The notes beneath the pieces are model-generated. The model was not told the DNA's origin. It did no database searches and was given only the letters and a program-made list of their open reading frames with translations. 64,000 nt of DNA from positions 1-64,000 of the forward strand of contig UBZP01000016.1 in NCBI GenBank assembly GCA_900469965.1, given 5' to 3'. This DNA is from Hyphomicrobiales bacterium. GTDB taxonomy: Bacteria > Pseudomonadota > Alphaproteobacteria > Rhizobiales > Rhizobiaceae. Of the stretch, positions 8,843 through 17,637 are shown piece by piece. The translations under genes and the position numbers were made by a program. The first letter of the stretch is position 1. The number at the start of each line of letters is the position of its first letter.

Positions 8843-10014
8843 ATTCGCCGCTTCCCCCGCCCGGCGCGCCGCTCACGCACTATGTTTCCACCGCGCCCTT
8901 CGATCCCTATTCGGTCGAGGCGATGACCGCCGGCCAGGCGAAGGTCTACCAGGCCTCGCAGCTGCGGCTGATGTGGTGGAAGTTCAAGAAACACAGGGTC
9001 GCGCTCGTCTCCGGCATCTTCCTGCTGGCGCTCTACCTGATGATCGCGGTGGCCGAGTTCCTGGCGCCCTACAACCTGCACACGCGCAACATGGACTTCA
9101 TCCATGCGCCGCCGCAGCGGGTGCGACTGTTCCACGACGGCCAGCTGGTCGGGCCGTTCGTCTACGGGCGGACGATGCAGCTCGACATGGACACGCTGCG
9201 CCGGATCTATACCGACAATACCGCCGACGTGCAGCGGCTGCGCTTCTTCTGCTCCGGCGACCCCTATAAATTCTGGGGATTGTGGGAGGCGGACTTCCAC
9301 CTGGTCTGCCCCGCCGAGGGCGGCCAGTTCTTCGCGCTCGGCACCGACAGGCTCGGCCGGGACGTGCTGTCGCGCATCATCTACGGGGCCAGAATCTCGC
9401 TCACCATCGGCCTGATCGGCATTGCCGTCAGCTTCACGCTCGGCATTGTCATCGGCGGCCTTGCCGGTTATCACGGCGGCTATCTCGACCTCATGGTGCA
9501 GCGCGTCATCGAGGTGTTGCAATCAATTCCCAGCATCCCGCTGTGGATGGCGCTCGCGGCGATCATGCCGGTAAGCTGGAGTCCGATCCTGGTCTATCTC
9601 GGCATCACAGTCATTCTCGGCCTGCTCGACTGGACCGGGCTTGCGCGCGCCGTCCGCTCCAAGCTCTTGGCGCTGCGCGAGGAGGACTACGTGCTCGCCG
9701 CGCAGCTGATGGGCGCCAAGAGCAGCCGCATCATCGGCCGCCACCTCGTCCCCGGCTTCATGTCGCACCTGATCGCCAGCGCCACCATCTCCATCCCCGG
9801 CATGATCCTCGGCGAGACCGCACTCAGCTTCCTCGGCCTCGGCCTGCGGCCGCCGATCACGAGCTGGGGCATCCTGCTCACGGAAGCGCGCAGCGTCAGT
9901 GTCATCGCTTTCTATCCCTGGCTCTTGTATCCGATGATACCCGTCATACTTGTCATTCTGGCCTTCAACTTCCTCGGCGACGGGCTGCGCGATGCAGCAG
10001 ACCCTTACAAGTGA
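8839..10014 (+). CDS. ABC transporter permease (DppC/OppC type)
   Basis: 391-residue second permease of the importer. The N terminus is cytoplasmic up to about residue 45, then SGIFLLALYLMIAVAEFLAPY forms the first helix. A periplasmic insert of roughly 110 residues follows, longer than in DppC. The remaining helices start at the conserved FALGTDRLGRDVLSRIIYGARISLTIG block. The EAA loop is DYVLAAQLMGAKSSRIIGRHLVPG. I chose ATG 8839 because it overlaps the upstream TGA (ATGA); the longer open frame upstream lies inside the preceding permease in another frame. The two-permease arrangement predicts a B/C heterodimer. Confidence 0.93.
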   Translation: MNSPLPPPGAPLTHYVSTAPFDPYSVEAMTAGQAKVYQASQLRLMWWKFKKHRVALVSGIFLLALYLMIAVAEFLAPYNLHTRNMDFIHAPPQRVRLFHDGQLVGPFVYGRTMQLDMDTLRRIYTDNTADVQRLRFFCSGDPYKFWGLWEADFHLVCPAEGGQFFALGTDRLGRDVLSRIIYGARISLTIGLIGIAVSFTLGIVIGGLAGYHGGYLDLMVQRVIEVLQSIPSIPLWMALAAIMPVSWSPILVYLGITVILGLLDWTGLARAVRSKLLALREEDYVLAAQLMGAKSSRIIGRHLVPGFMSHLIASATISIPGMILGETALSFLGLGLRPPITSWGILLTEARSVSVIAFYPWLLYPMIPVILVILAFNFLGDGLRDAADPYK

Positions 10015-10084
10015 CAAGAAAATGTGCGATGCATAGGCATGGTAGAGAATTCGGTCGTTTGACCCGTACGAAGAGCAAAGTGCG

Positions 10085-11290
10085 ATGACGCGACGTCTGG
10101 AAGACGCCCGAATTCTGATGTACAGCCATGACACGTTCGGTCTTGGCCACCTGCGCCGCTGTCGCACGATCGCCCATTCGCTCGTGGAGGATTTCCGCGG
10201 GCTGAACATCCTGATCATCTCCGGCTCGCCGATCGCCGGCGCCTTCGACTATCGCGCCCGCGTCGACTTCGTGAAGATCCCGAGCGTCATCAAGCTGCGC
10301 AACGGCGAGTACACGTCGATGGAGCAGCACATCGACCTGCAGGAAACGCTGAAGATGCGGCAGGCGATCATCCGCCACACCGCCGAGAGCTTCCAGCCGG
10401 ACATCTTCATCGTCGACAAGGAGCCGCTCGGCCTGCGCGGCGAGGTCGAGGACACGCTGTCCTATCTCAAAGCCTCCGGCACGACGCTGGTGCTCGGGCT
10501 GCGCGACGTCATGGATGCGCCGCACCTGCTGGACGCCGAGTGGAAGCGCAGCGACGTCATGCGCAAGATCGGCCGCTACTACGACCGCATCTGGGTCTAC
10601 GGGCCGCCGGACTTCTACGATCCGCTGGTCGGGCTCGACGTGCCGCCGCCGGTGCGCGGGCGGATGGACTTCGTCGGCTTCCTGCAGCGCAGCGTCTCGC
10701 ACGAGCCGGCGCCGGAGCACCGGCCGAAGGGCGACTACATCCTGGTGACGACGGGCGGCGGCGGCGACGGCGCCTCGCTGATCCACGACGTGCTGCACGC
10801 CTACAAGGAAGACCCGGCGCTGACGCACAAGGCGCTGATCGTGCTCGGCCCCTACATGCCGGGCGAGCAGCGCCAGAAGTTGCTGAAGAAGGGCGCCAAG
10901 ATCCCCTATGTCGAGGTGATCGAGTTCGACAACCGGATGGAAGAGCTGATCGCCGGCGCGAAGGCCGTGGTGGCGATGGGCGGCTACAACACCTATTGCG
11001 AGATCCTCTCCTTCGACAAGCCGGCGCTGATCGTGCCCCGCGTCAATCCGCGCGAGGAGCAGCTGATCCGGGCGACCCGCGCCTCCGAGCTCGGGCTCGT
11101 CAGCATGCTGTCGTCGGAGGAATCCTGCCAGCCGCCGGTGCTGGCCAAGGCGCTGAAGGAACTGGTCCATCGGCCGCCGCCGTCGCAGACCTCGCAGGCG
11201 CTGACGCTGGAGGGCCTGCGCAACATCTCCCAGATCGTCGGCGATCTGCTGGAGGAGGCCCGCGCGCAGCTGACCGTCGTAAAAGGCTGA
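10085..11290 (+). CDS. glycosyltransferase, MurG/GT28-like
   Basis: 401-residue GT-B fold protein. The N-terminal HDTFGLGHLRRC motif resembles the GxGH donor-side loop of GT1/GT28 enzymes, and the C-terminal half has VTTGGGGDGASLIHDVL, then VVAMGGYNTYCEILSFDKPALIVPR, the nucleotide-sugar-binding block typical of MurG-like enzymes. No membrane helix is evident; such enzymes work at the cytosolic membrane face on lipid- or protein-linked acceptors. It is a distant paralogue of the protein encoded at 12542-13732. It starts 71 bases after the permease and runs on into two further glycosyltransferases, so it probably assembles part of the repeat unit of this locus. Acceptor and donor are unknown. 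Confidence 0.82.
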   Translation: MTRRLEDARILMYSHDTFGLGHLRRCRTIAHSLVEDFRGLNILIISGSPIAGAFDYRARVDFVKIPSVIKLRNGEYTSMEQHIDLQETLKMRQAIIRHTAESFQPDIFIVDKEPLGLRGEVEDTLSYLKASGTTLVLGLRDVMDAPHLLDAEWKRSDVMRKIGRYYDRIWVYGPPDFYDPLVGLDVPPPVRGRMDFVGFLQRSVSHEPAPEHRPKGDYILVTTGGGGDGASLIHDVLHAYKEDPALTHKALIVLGPYMPGEQRQKLLKKGAKIPYVEVIEFDNRMEELIAGAKAVVAMGGYNTYCEILSFDKPALIVPRVNPREEQLIRATRASELGLVSMLSSEESCQPPVLAKALKELVHRPPPSQTSQALTLEGLRNISQIVGDLLEEARAQLTVVKG

Positions 11291-11297
11291 CATCACG

Positions 11298-12542
11298 TTG
11301 ACATCGAGCAAGAAAATCGTCGTCGTCCTGAAGGGGTATCCGCGCCTTTCGGAGACCTTCATCGCGCAGGAGCTGCTGGGGCTGGAGCGCGCCGGCTTCG
11401 ACCTGACGCTGATCTCGATGCGGCATCCGACCGACGCCAAGCGCCACCCGATCCACGACGAGATCAGGGCGCCGGTGCACTACCTGCCGGAATATCTCTA
11501 CCAGGAGCCGCTGCGGGTGCTGCGCGGGCTCCTGAAGTGCCGGAAGCTGCCGGGCTTCGGCGCGGCCCTGCGCGCCTTCCTCAAGGACCTCCGGCGCGAC
11601 CCGACGCCGAACCGGGTGCGCCGGTTCGGCCAGGCGGCGGTGCTCTGCGCCGAATGGCCCGAGGGCGCGGACTGGCTGCATGCGCATTTCATCCACACGC
11701 CGGCCTCGGTGGCGCGCTACACCAGCCTGATGAACGGCATTCCCTGGACGTGTTCGGCGCACGCCAAGGACATCTGGACCTCGCCGGACTGGGAGCTCGC
11801 GGGCAAGCTGTCGGACACGCGCTGGACGGTGACCTGCAACCAGACCGGCTTCGAGCGGCTGCGCGGGCTCGCCAACGGCAAGAACCACGTGCACCTTTCC
11901 TATCACGGGCTCGATCTCGACCGCTTCGGCCCGTTCGCCGGCGCGCATTCGGCCCGTGACGGCTCCGATCCCGGCGATCCGGTGAAGATCATCAGCGTCG
12001 GCCGCGCGGTCGACAAGAAGGGCTACGACATCCTGCTCAAGGCGCTGACGCTCCTGCCGGCGGAACTCTCCTGGCGCTTCGCCCATATCGGCGGCGGGGC
12101 GAACCTGCCGGAACTGAAGGCGCAGGCGGCGAAGCTCGGCATCGCCGACCGCATCACCTGGCAGGGGGCGACGGACCAGAAGGACGTGCTGGAGCTCTAC
12201 CGCCAGGCGGACCTGTTCGCGCTCGCCTGCCGCATCACCGCCGACGGCGACCGCGACGGGCTGCCGAACGTGCTGGTGGAAGCCTCCAGCCAGCGGCTCG
12301 TCTGCGTCTCGACCAACATTTCCGGCATCCCCGAGCTCTTGCAGGACGGCGAGAACGGGCTGGTGGTGCCGCCGGAGGATCCGCAGGCGCTGGCGACGGC
12401 GATCGAGCGGCTGATCCGCGACCCGGCGCTGCGCCGGCGGCTCGGCGAGGCGGCCGAGCGGCGCGTCCGCTCCGAGTTCGACCACCATGTCAGCATCCGC
12501 CAGCTGAAGGACCTGTTCGAGACCGAATGGCGGGCCGCCTGA
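11298..12542 (+). CDS. glycosyltransferase family 4 protein
   Basis: 414-residue GT-B retaining glycosyltransferase of the GT4 type. The N-terminal region contains LKGYPRLSETFIAQELLGLERAG, a motif of exopolysaccharide GT4 enzymes. The C-terminal donor domain has ISVGRAVDKKGYDILLKAL and then DGLPNVLVEASSQRLVCVSTNISGIPELLQDGENGLVVPPEDP, with the E-x7-E-like pair around VEASS and IPELL. The only reasonable start is TTG 11298, with AAGG about 11 bases upstream; the first ATG comes about 35 residues later and would cut into the conserved N-terminal block. It begins 8 bases after the preceding gene and its stop overlaps the next start by one base. Confidence 0.88.
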   Translation: MTSSKKIVVVLKGYPRLSETFIAQELLGLERAGFDLTLISMRHPTDAKRHPIHDEIRAPVHYLPEYLYQEPLRVLRGLLKCRKLPGFGAALRAFLKDLRRDPTPNRVRRFGQAAVLCAEWPEGADWLHAHFIHTPASVARYTSLMNGIPWTCSAHAKDIWTSPDWELAGKLSDTRWTVTCNQTGFERLRGLANGKNHVHLSYHGLDLDRFGPFAGAHSARDGSDPGDPVKIISVGRAVDKKGYDILLKALTLLPAELSWRFAHIGGGANLPELKAQAAKLGIADRITWQGATDQKDVLELYRQADLFALACRITADGDRDGLPNVLVEASSQRLVCVSTNISGIPELLQDGENGLVVPPEDPQALATAIERLIRDPALRRRLGEAAERRVRSEFDHHVSIRQLKDLFETEWRAA

Positions 12543-13732
12543 TGCGGAGCGCCTCCGGCGGGTTCCCCCGCGTCTTCTTCTACGTCCAGCACCTGCTCGG
12601 CATCGGTCACCTCGCCCGCGCCAGCCGGATCGCGCAGGCGCTTTGCGCCGACGGCTTCGACGTGACGATGGTCACCGGCGGTACCCCGGTTTCGGGCTTT
12701 CCCGGCCCCGGCATCCGGCATGTCGCGCTGCCGGCGGTGGTCGCCGGCGACGCCGGCTTCTCCGGCCTCGCCGACCTGGACGGCAGACCGGTCGACGACG
12801 CCTTCAAGGCGCGCCGCCGCGACATGCTGCTGGCCGCCTTCCGCGAGGCCCGGCCGGACATCGTGATCATCGAGGCCTTTCCCTTCGGCCGCCGCCAGGT
12901 GCGCTTCGAGCTCGTTCCGCTCCTGGACGCGATCGCCGGCATGGCGGAGCGGCCGCTCGTTCTCTCCTCGCTGCGCGACATCCTGCAGGAACGCAGCAAG
13001 CCGGGACGCGACGAGGAGAGCGTGGCCCTCGTCCGGCAGCGCTTCGATGCCGTGCTCGTCCACGGCGACCCGACATTCGCCGCGATCGGCGACAGCTTCC
13101 CGCTCGCCGGAGAGATCGCCGACAAGGTGATCTATACCGGCCTCGTCGCCGCCCCGCCGCCGCAACCGGCGTCCGAACGCTTCGACATCCTCGTCTCCGC
13201 CGGCGGCGGTGCCGTCGGCGCAGCGCTGAACGCGGCGGCGATCGCCGCTGCCCGGACCCTTCCGCAGGCGCTGCGCTGGTGCGTGATCGCCGGGCCGAAC
13301 CTGCCGCAGGCAGATTTCGAGGCGACGGTGGCCGCTGCACCGGAAAACGTCCGCGTCGAGCGCTTCCGGCCCGACTTCCCGAGCCTGCTGACGGCGGCGC
13401 GCCTCTCCGTCTCGCAGTCCGGCTACAACACCGTCTGCGACATCCTGCGGGCCGGCTGCCGGGCCGTCTTCGTGCCGTTCACCGCCGGCGGCGAGACCGA
13501 GCAGACCGCCCGCGCGATGCGGCTTCAGGCCATGGGGATCGCCACCGTCGTGGAAGAGCGGGCGCTCACGCCGGAGCGCCTGACGCAGGCGATAGAGGCC
13601 ACGCTCGACAGCCCGGCGCGGCCGGCGCCGCCTCTCGATCTCGACGGGGCGGCGAAGACCGCAGCCCTGCTCCGCCGCCTCACGGCCGGCGCCGAGGTCG
13701 GCCGGCTCGCGCGCGAGAGCGCCTTGCGCTGA
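12542..13732 (+). CDS. glycosyltransferase, MurG/GT28-like (second copy)
   Basis: 396-residue GT-B protein. The opening block FYVQHLLGIGHLARASRIAQAL corresponds to the GLGH loop of the protein at 10085-11290. The C-terminal block SVSQSGYNTVCDILRAGCRAVFVPF corresponds to its GGYNTYCEIL block, so the two are paralogues. ATG 12542 shares its A with the stop of the preceding gene (TGATG) and is preferred; an in-frame ATG at 12527 lies further inside the upstream gene. Having two GT28-like enzymes flank a GT4 enzyme suggests successive sugar additions in one pathway. A 339-base gap follows, so this may be the last gene of its transcript. Confidence 0.82.
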   Translation: MRSASGGFPRVFFYVQHLLGIGHLARASRIAQALCADGFDVTMVTGGTPVSGFPGPGIRHVALPAVVAGDAGFSGLADLDGRPVDDAFKARRRDMLLAAFREARPDIVIIEAFPFGRRQVRFELVPLLDAIAGMAERPLVLSSLRDILQERSKPGRDEESVALVRQRFDAVLVHGDPTFAAIGDSFPLAGEIADKVIYTGLVAAPPPQPASERFDILVSAGGGAVGAALNAAAIAAARTLPQALRWCVIAGPNLPQADFEATVAAAPENVRVERFRPDFPSLLTAARLSVSQSGYNTVCDILRAGCRAVFVPFTAGGETEQTARAMRLQAMGIATVVEERALTPERLTQAIEATLDSPARPAPPLDLDGAAKTAALLRRLTAGAEVGRLARESALR

Positions 13733-14071
13733 GGCGCGCCACGGGGCCGTCCGATCCGCCTTGCGGAATTGCACGCACCGCCACCGGCCTATACGTCTGC
13801 GGCCTTGCAATCATTGCCAAAACGCATTTCACTGCATCCTCGAGGCTGTGCGTGCGTCGCGTCCCTGCGGCGCAACCGGAGGATAATGCGAACATCTGGG
13901 CGATGAAACCGGACCGGATCACCGGGCCGGCCTTTTCTGGAGCGTCGAGGATGACTATATCGCGGTTCGAAGTCGCCATGACGCGGCCTTCAGTCAAAGC
14001 GGATGCGAACGCTACGCCCCGACGGGCTCGAAGCGTCCGGATCCCGGTTCTCTCCACGGTCTGATCGGTTC
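13733..14071. other. 339-base gap between glycosyltransferase and ABC genes
   Basis: No convincing gene. A strong ribosome-binding-like GGAGGATA at about 13879 precedes an ATG that opens only a six-codon frame, and a second frame of about 54 codons ends just before the ABC gene. Both could be leader-peptide-like or chance. A minus-strand open frame across 13680-14057 lacks a recognisable product. The ABC gene promoter should lie here, but I see no clear -35/-10 pair. Confidence 0.4.
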
Positions 14072-16786
14072 ATGGAAAAAGGCCTAACCCATTACATCTG
14101 GACACATACGCGGCCGCAACAGCTGTGGATCCTGCTCGTCGTCGCCCTGTCGATGATTCCCTATTTCCTGTCGTTCGACCTGCCCAAGCAGATCGTCAAC
14201 GGCCCGATCCAGGGGCAGGGCTTCGAGGGCGAAGCCGCACGCCAGCTGTTCATGCGGATCGAATTTGCCCTGCCCTATTTCGGCGACGTCGTGTTCTTCC
14301 CCGGCATCGAGCTGAACCGGCTGCAGATGCTGATCGCGCTCAGCCTGGTCTTCCTGGCGCTGGTGGTCGTCAACGGGCTCTTCAAGCTCTACATCAACAC
14401 CTACAAGGGCCGGCTCGGCGAGCGGCTGCTGCGGCGCATCCGCTTCGAGCTGGTCGACCGCGTGCTGCGCTTTCCGCCCTCGCAGTTCAAGCGCATCAAG
14501 GGCGCGGAAATCGCCAGCATGATCAAGGACGAGGTGGAGCCGATGGGCGGCTTCACCGGCGACGCCTTCGTGGCGCCGGCGCTGCTCGGCGGCCAGGCGG
14601 CGACCGCGCTGTTCTTCATCTTCGTGCAGAACATCTGGCTCGGCATGATCGCCGGGCTGATCGTCGCCGTGCAGGCGGTGCTGATCCCGCGCATGCGCCG
14701 GAGGCTGTTGGTGCTCGGCCGCGAGCGGCAGCTGACGGCGCGCGAGCTGGCCGGACGCGTCAGCGAGATTGTCGAGGGCATCAACACGATCCACGCCTAC
14801 GACACCTCGAATTTCGAGCGCGCCGACATCGCCGCCCGGCTCGGGCGGATCTTCAAGATCCGCTACGACCTCTATCAGTGGAAATTCCTGGTCAAGTTCA
14901 TCAACAACTTCCTCGCCTCGGTCACGCCCTTCCTGTTCTACAGCATCGGCGGCTACCTGGCCCTGCAGGGCCGCCTCGACATCGGCCAGCTCGTCGCCGT
15001 CATCGCCGCCTACAAGGACCTGCCCGGCCCCCTGAAGGAACTGATCGACTGGGACCAGGCGCGCCAGGACGTGCAGGTGAAGTACAATCAGGTGGTGGAG
15101 CAGTTCAAGGTCGACAGCCTGATCGATCCGGCGCTGCAGAAACTGTCGACGGAGGAGGCGGCACCGCTGGCCGGCGCGCTCGCCGTCGCCAACCTGACGC
15201 TCTCCGACGACAGCGGCGCGCATACGGTCGAGCATATCTCGGTGCAGTTCCCGCGCGGCGAATATGCCGCCATCATCGGCGGGGCGGCGGCCGGCGGCGA
15301 CGCGCTCGCCGAGGCGATCGGCCGCTCCGTCTGGCCGGAAAGCGGGCGCATCGCGCTCGGCGACACCGACCTGTTCGAAATCCCGGAATCGGTGACCGGG
15401 CGGCGCATCACCTATGTCTCCTCGGACGCCTACTTCTTCTACGGCTCGTTGAGCGACAACCTGCTCTACGGGCTCAAGCACGCGCCGATGCGCGAGCCGG
15501 AATACGAGGACGCGCATGCGAGCTTCCGCAAGTGGGAGATCAGCGAGGCGCGGATGGCCGGCAACCCGGACCACGACATCGAGAGCGACTGGATCGACTA
15601 CGAGGCCGCCGGCGCGACCGGGCCGGAGGACCTGTTCGCCCAGGTCGTCGCCGTGCTCGACAGCGTCTACCTGACCAAGGACATCCTCGAGCTGGCGTTG
15701 CGCTCGTCGGTCGACCCGCTCACGCACGAGGAACTGACCACCCACATCGTCAAGCTCCGCCACACCTTCCGCGAGGAGCTCGACAAGGCGGGCCTTTCCA
15801 ACCTCGTCGTGCCGTTCGAGCCGGACCGCTACAACATCGAGGCGACCGTCGGCGAGAACCTTCTGTTCGGCACGGCGATCGGCGAGCAGCTGGTCGGCCG
15901 GGCGATCGGGCGCAACCGCTATTTCCGCGACGTCGTCGGCCGCAGCGGGCTCGACCGGATGCTCTACGAGATGGGCTACGAGATCGCCGAGAACGCCGTC
16001 GAGCTGTTCGCCGGCCTGCCGCCGGACCACCCGTTCTTCCAGCAGCTGACCTTCATGACGCCGGACGACATCCCGATGTACCAGCAGCTGCTGCAGAAGC
16101 TGAAGGGCAAGGATTTCGACGAGACGACGGACGACGACAAGCACCGGATCATCCGGCTGAGCTTCGCCTATATCGAGCCGCGGCACCGCTTCGGCCTTCT
16201 GACCGACGAGCTGATGAAGACGATCGTCGAGGTCCGGCGCGAGTTCCACGAGGGGCTGCCGGAGACGCTGAAGGGCGCCATCGACCGCTACGATCCGCAC
16301 AGCTACATGGCTTCGGCCAGCCTGATGGACAACGTGCTGTTCGGCCGCGTCAGCCACCGCCACGCCGACGGGCCGGAGCGGGTGCGCACCATGGTGATCG
16401 CGCTGCTGAGCGAACCCGGCCTCTACAACCAGGTGCTGTCGATCGGGCTCGAGTTCAATCTCGGTGCCGGCGGGCGCCGGCTCACCCAGGTGCAGCGGCA
16501 GAAGCTCAACCTCGCCCGCGCGCTGCTGCGCCGGTCGGACTACTACATCTTCAACCGGCCGCTGCCGGCGCTCGACGCGCGCACCCAGGAACAGATCTGC
16601 CGCAACGTGCTGACGCTCGTGCGCGAAAACAACGACAAGGAATCCTCGATCATCTGGGTTCTGACCAACACGACCCTGACCGACCTGTTCGACCGGGTGC
16701 TGATCTTCGACAAGGGCCGGCTGGTCGGCGACGGCAAGCACGCCGAACTTGCAGACAACGCGACATTCAGGGAATTGGTGTCATAA
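14072..16786 (+). CDS. ABC exporter-like membrane protein with degenerate ATPase domain
   Basis: 904-residue protein with an ABC exporter transmembrane domain (residues about 1-330, including LWILLVVALSMIPYFLSF and a later SVTPFLFYSIGGYLALQG) and a nucleotide-binding-like domain interrupted by about 320 extra residues. Every ATPase motif has decayed. Walker A reads [12 protein letters not shown] (about 402) without Lys/Thr, the signature reads LTQVQRQ (about 804), Walker B reads YYIFNRPLPALD (about 824) without Asp-Glu, and the H-loop His is absent (WVLTNTT, about 865). A motif like the one after the Q-loop occurs three times: GSLSDNLLYG (458), ATVGENLLFG (591) and ASLMDNVLFG (748). The frame is long and intact, so this is a maintained pseudo-ATPase rather than a pseudogene. 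It is followed 50 bases later by a cNMP-binding protein. A role as a scaffold, channel or regulated flippase is inferred. Confidence 0.82.
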   Translation: MEKGLTHYIWTHTRPQQLWILLVVALSMIPYFLSFDLPKQIVNGPIQGQGFEGEAARQLFMRIEFALPYFGDVVFFPGIELNRLQMLIALSLVFLALVVVNGLFKLYINTYKGRLGERLLRRIRFELVDRVLRFPPSQFKRIKGAEIASMIKDEVEPMGGFTGDAFVAPALLGGQAATALFFIFVQNIWLGMIAGLIVAVQAVLIPRMRRRLLVLGRERQLTARELAGRVSEIVEGINTIHAYDTSNFERADIAARLGRIFKIRYDLYQWKFLVKFINNFLASVTPFLFYSIGGYLALQGRLDIGQLVAVIAAYKDLPGPLKELIDWDQARQDVQVKYNQVVEQFKVDSLIDPALQKLSTEEAAPLAGALAVANLTLSDDSGAHTVEHISVQFPRGEYAAIIGGAAAGGDALAEAIGRSVWPESGRIALGDTDLFEIPESVTGRRITYVSSDAYFFYGSLSDNLLYGLKHAPMREPEYEDAHASFRKWEISEARMAGNPDHDIESDWIDYEAAGATGPEDLFAQVVAVLDSVYLTKDILELALRSSVDPLTHEELTTHIVKLRHTFREELDKAGLSNLVVPFEPDRYNIEATVGENLLFGTAIGEQLVGRAIGRNRYFRDVVGRSGLDRMLYEMGYEIAENAVELFAGLPPDHPFFQQLTFMTPDDIPMYQQLLQKLKGKDFDETTDDDKHRIIRLSFAYIEPRHRFGLLTDELMKTIVEVRREFHEGLPETLKGAIDRYDPHSYMASASLMDNVLFGRVSHRHADGPERVRTMVIALLSEPGLYNQVLSIGLEFNLGAGGRRLTQVQRQKLNLARALLRRSDYYIFNRPLPALDARTQEQICRNVLTLVRENNDKESSIIWVLTNTTLTDLFDRVLIFDKGRLVGDGKHAELADNATFRELVS

Positions 16787-16836
16787 TGTCATAATATGGC
16801 TAGACTGCCAGACGACCGAGGGGACGGACGAAGACG

Positions 16837-17298
16837 ATGCTGTTGAAAGACGAGGTACAGATGTTGCGGCGCGTGCCGCTGTTTTCCGGCGTGGATCCGA
16901 CGAAGCTGAAGCTTCTCGCCTTCACCTCGGACCGGGTGCACTACGCCGCCGGCGAGATCCTGTTCCGGCAGGGCGACAACGGCGATGCCGCCTATGTCAT
17001 CCTCACCGGCCGCGCCGATATCCTGGTGGAGGCGCCGGGCGGCCAGATCAAGGTGGCCGAGGTGGAGAACAACTCGATCGTCGGCGAGATCGCGATCCTG
17101 TGCGACGTCTCGCGCACGGCGACCGTCAAGGCCAGCACCAATCTCGAGGCGCTGCGCATCAGCAAGGAACATTTCCTGAAGCTTCTGACCGACTTCCCGG
17201 AGATGACGATCGAGATCATGCGGGAACTCGCCGGCCGGCTCAGCCGCACGACGATGGAACTGACCGACGAGCGTGCCCGCGCAAGGAAGCCCGACTGA
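16837..17298 (+). CDS. cyclic nucleotide-binding domain protein (stand-alone)
   Basis: 153 residues, essentially one CRP-type cyclic-nucleotide-binding domain with no DNA-binding helix-turn-helix, unlike Crp/Fnr regulators. The beta-roll glycines are present (FRQGDNGDAAYVILTGRADI), and the phosphate-binding cassette reads IVGEIAILCDVSRTATV with Glu84 and Arg93, the residues that bind ribose and cyclic phosphate in CAP. Binding of cAMP or cGMP is therefore plausible. A C-terminal helical tail (LAGRLSRTTMELTDERA) follows. It lies 50 bases downstream of the degenerate ABC protein and may act on it as a partner subunit (inference). Confidence 0.88.
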   Translation: MLLKDEVQMLRRVPLFSGVDPTKLKLLAFTSDRVHYAAGEILFRQGDNGDAAYVILTGRADILVEAPGGQIKVAEVENNSIVGEIAILCDVSRTATVKASTNLEALRISKEHFLKLLTDFPEMTIEIMRELAGRLSRTTMELTDERARARKPD

Positions 17299-17347
17299 GC
17301 GCCTTCCCCTGCCCTTCGGACGCATGCGCGCCCCCGCCTCGCCGCAC

Positions 17348-17372
17348 GGAACGTTTTTCCGCTCCGGGCGTT
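17348..17372 (+). promoter_or_regulatory. candidate sigma-EcfG (general stress) promoter
   Basis: GGAAC at 17348-17352, 16 bases, then CGTT at 17369-17372, matching the alphaproteobacterial EcfG consensus GGAAC-N16/17-CGTT. It lies 50 bases after the cNMP-binding gene and about 360 bases before the MBL gene start, so it could drive a long leader, a small RNA or the MBL gene. Confidence 0.45.
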
Positions 17373-17609
17373 TCAGCGGGAGGCCGATGAATGGCGCGCG
17401 GGACGTGCGGCCGGGGGCCCCGGTTCGCCACCACCAAGGTATAAAACCCGCGTGCGAACTTCGTCCTCGCAAAACAGTTTCATATTCGCTACGCTTGGGG
17501 GATCAGGCGTACCTCGGGTGCAAGCGGAAACTATGGAAGGCTAGTGCAGACGAATGCTCGAATGAACGCAATATTCCGGTTCCTGCTTGTGCAGAGTCAA
17601 AAACATCCT

Positions 17610-17637
17610 GCCGACACCCCATATAATACGTGTCGGC
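17610..17637 (+). promoter_or_regulatory. perfect inverted repeat enclosing a consensus TATAAT
   Basis: GCCGACAC (17610-17617) and GTGTCGGC (17630-17637) are perfect 8-base complements, separated by 12 bases containing TATAAT at 17622-17627. No good -35 stands upstream. A regulator bound here would cover the -10 of a promoter with its start about 95 bases before the MBL gene. Confidence 0.5.

Noticed and set aside
13680-14057. 125-codon minus-strand frame upstream of the ABC gene
   Set aside because: Overlaps the glycosyltransferase 3' end, no ribosome-binding site, no similarity; judged chance.
14125-16794. 889-codon plus-strand frame within the ABC gene
   Set aside because: Alternate frame with Arg/Ala-rich translation; the 904-residue frame has the recognisable ABC protein.
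17387-17626. 79-codon frame after the EcfG-like promoter
   Set aside because: Has a GGGAGG site but a composition unlike a real protein and stops inside the inverted repeat; left as a possible RNA region.
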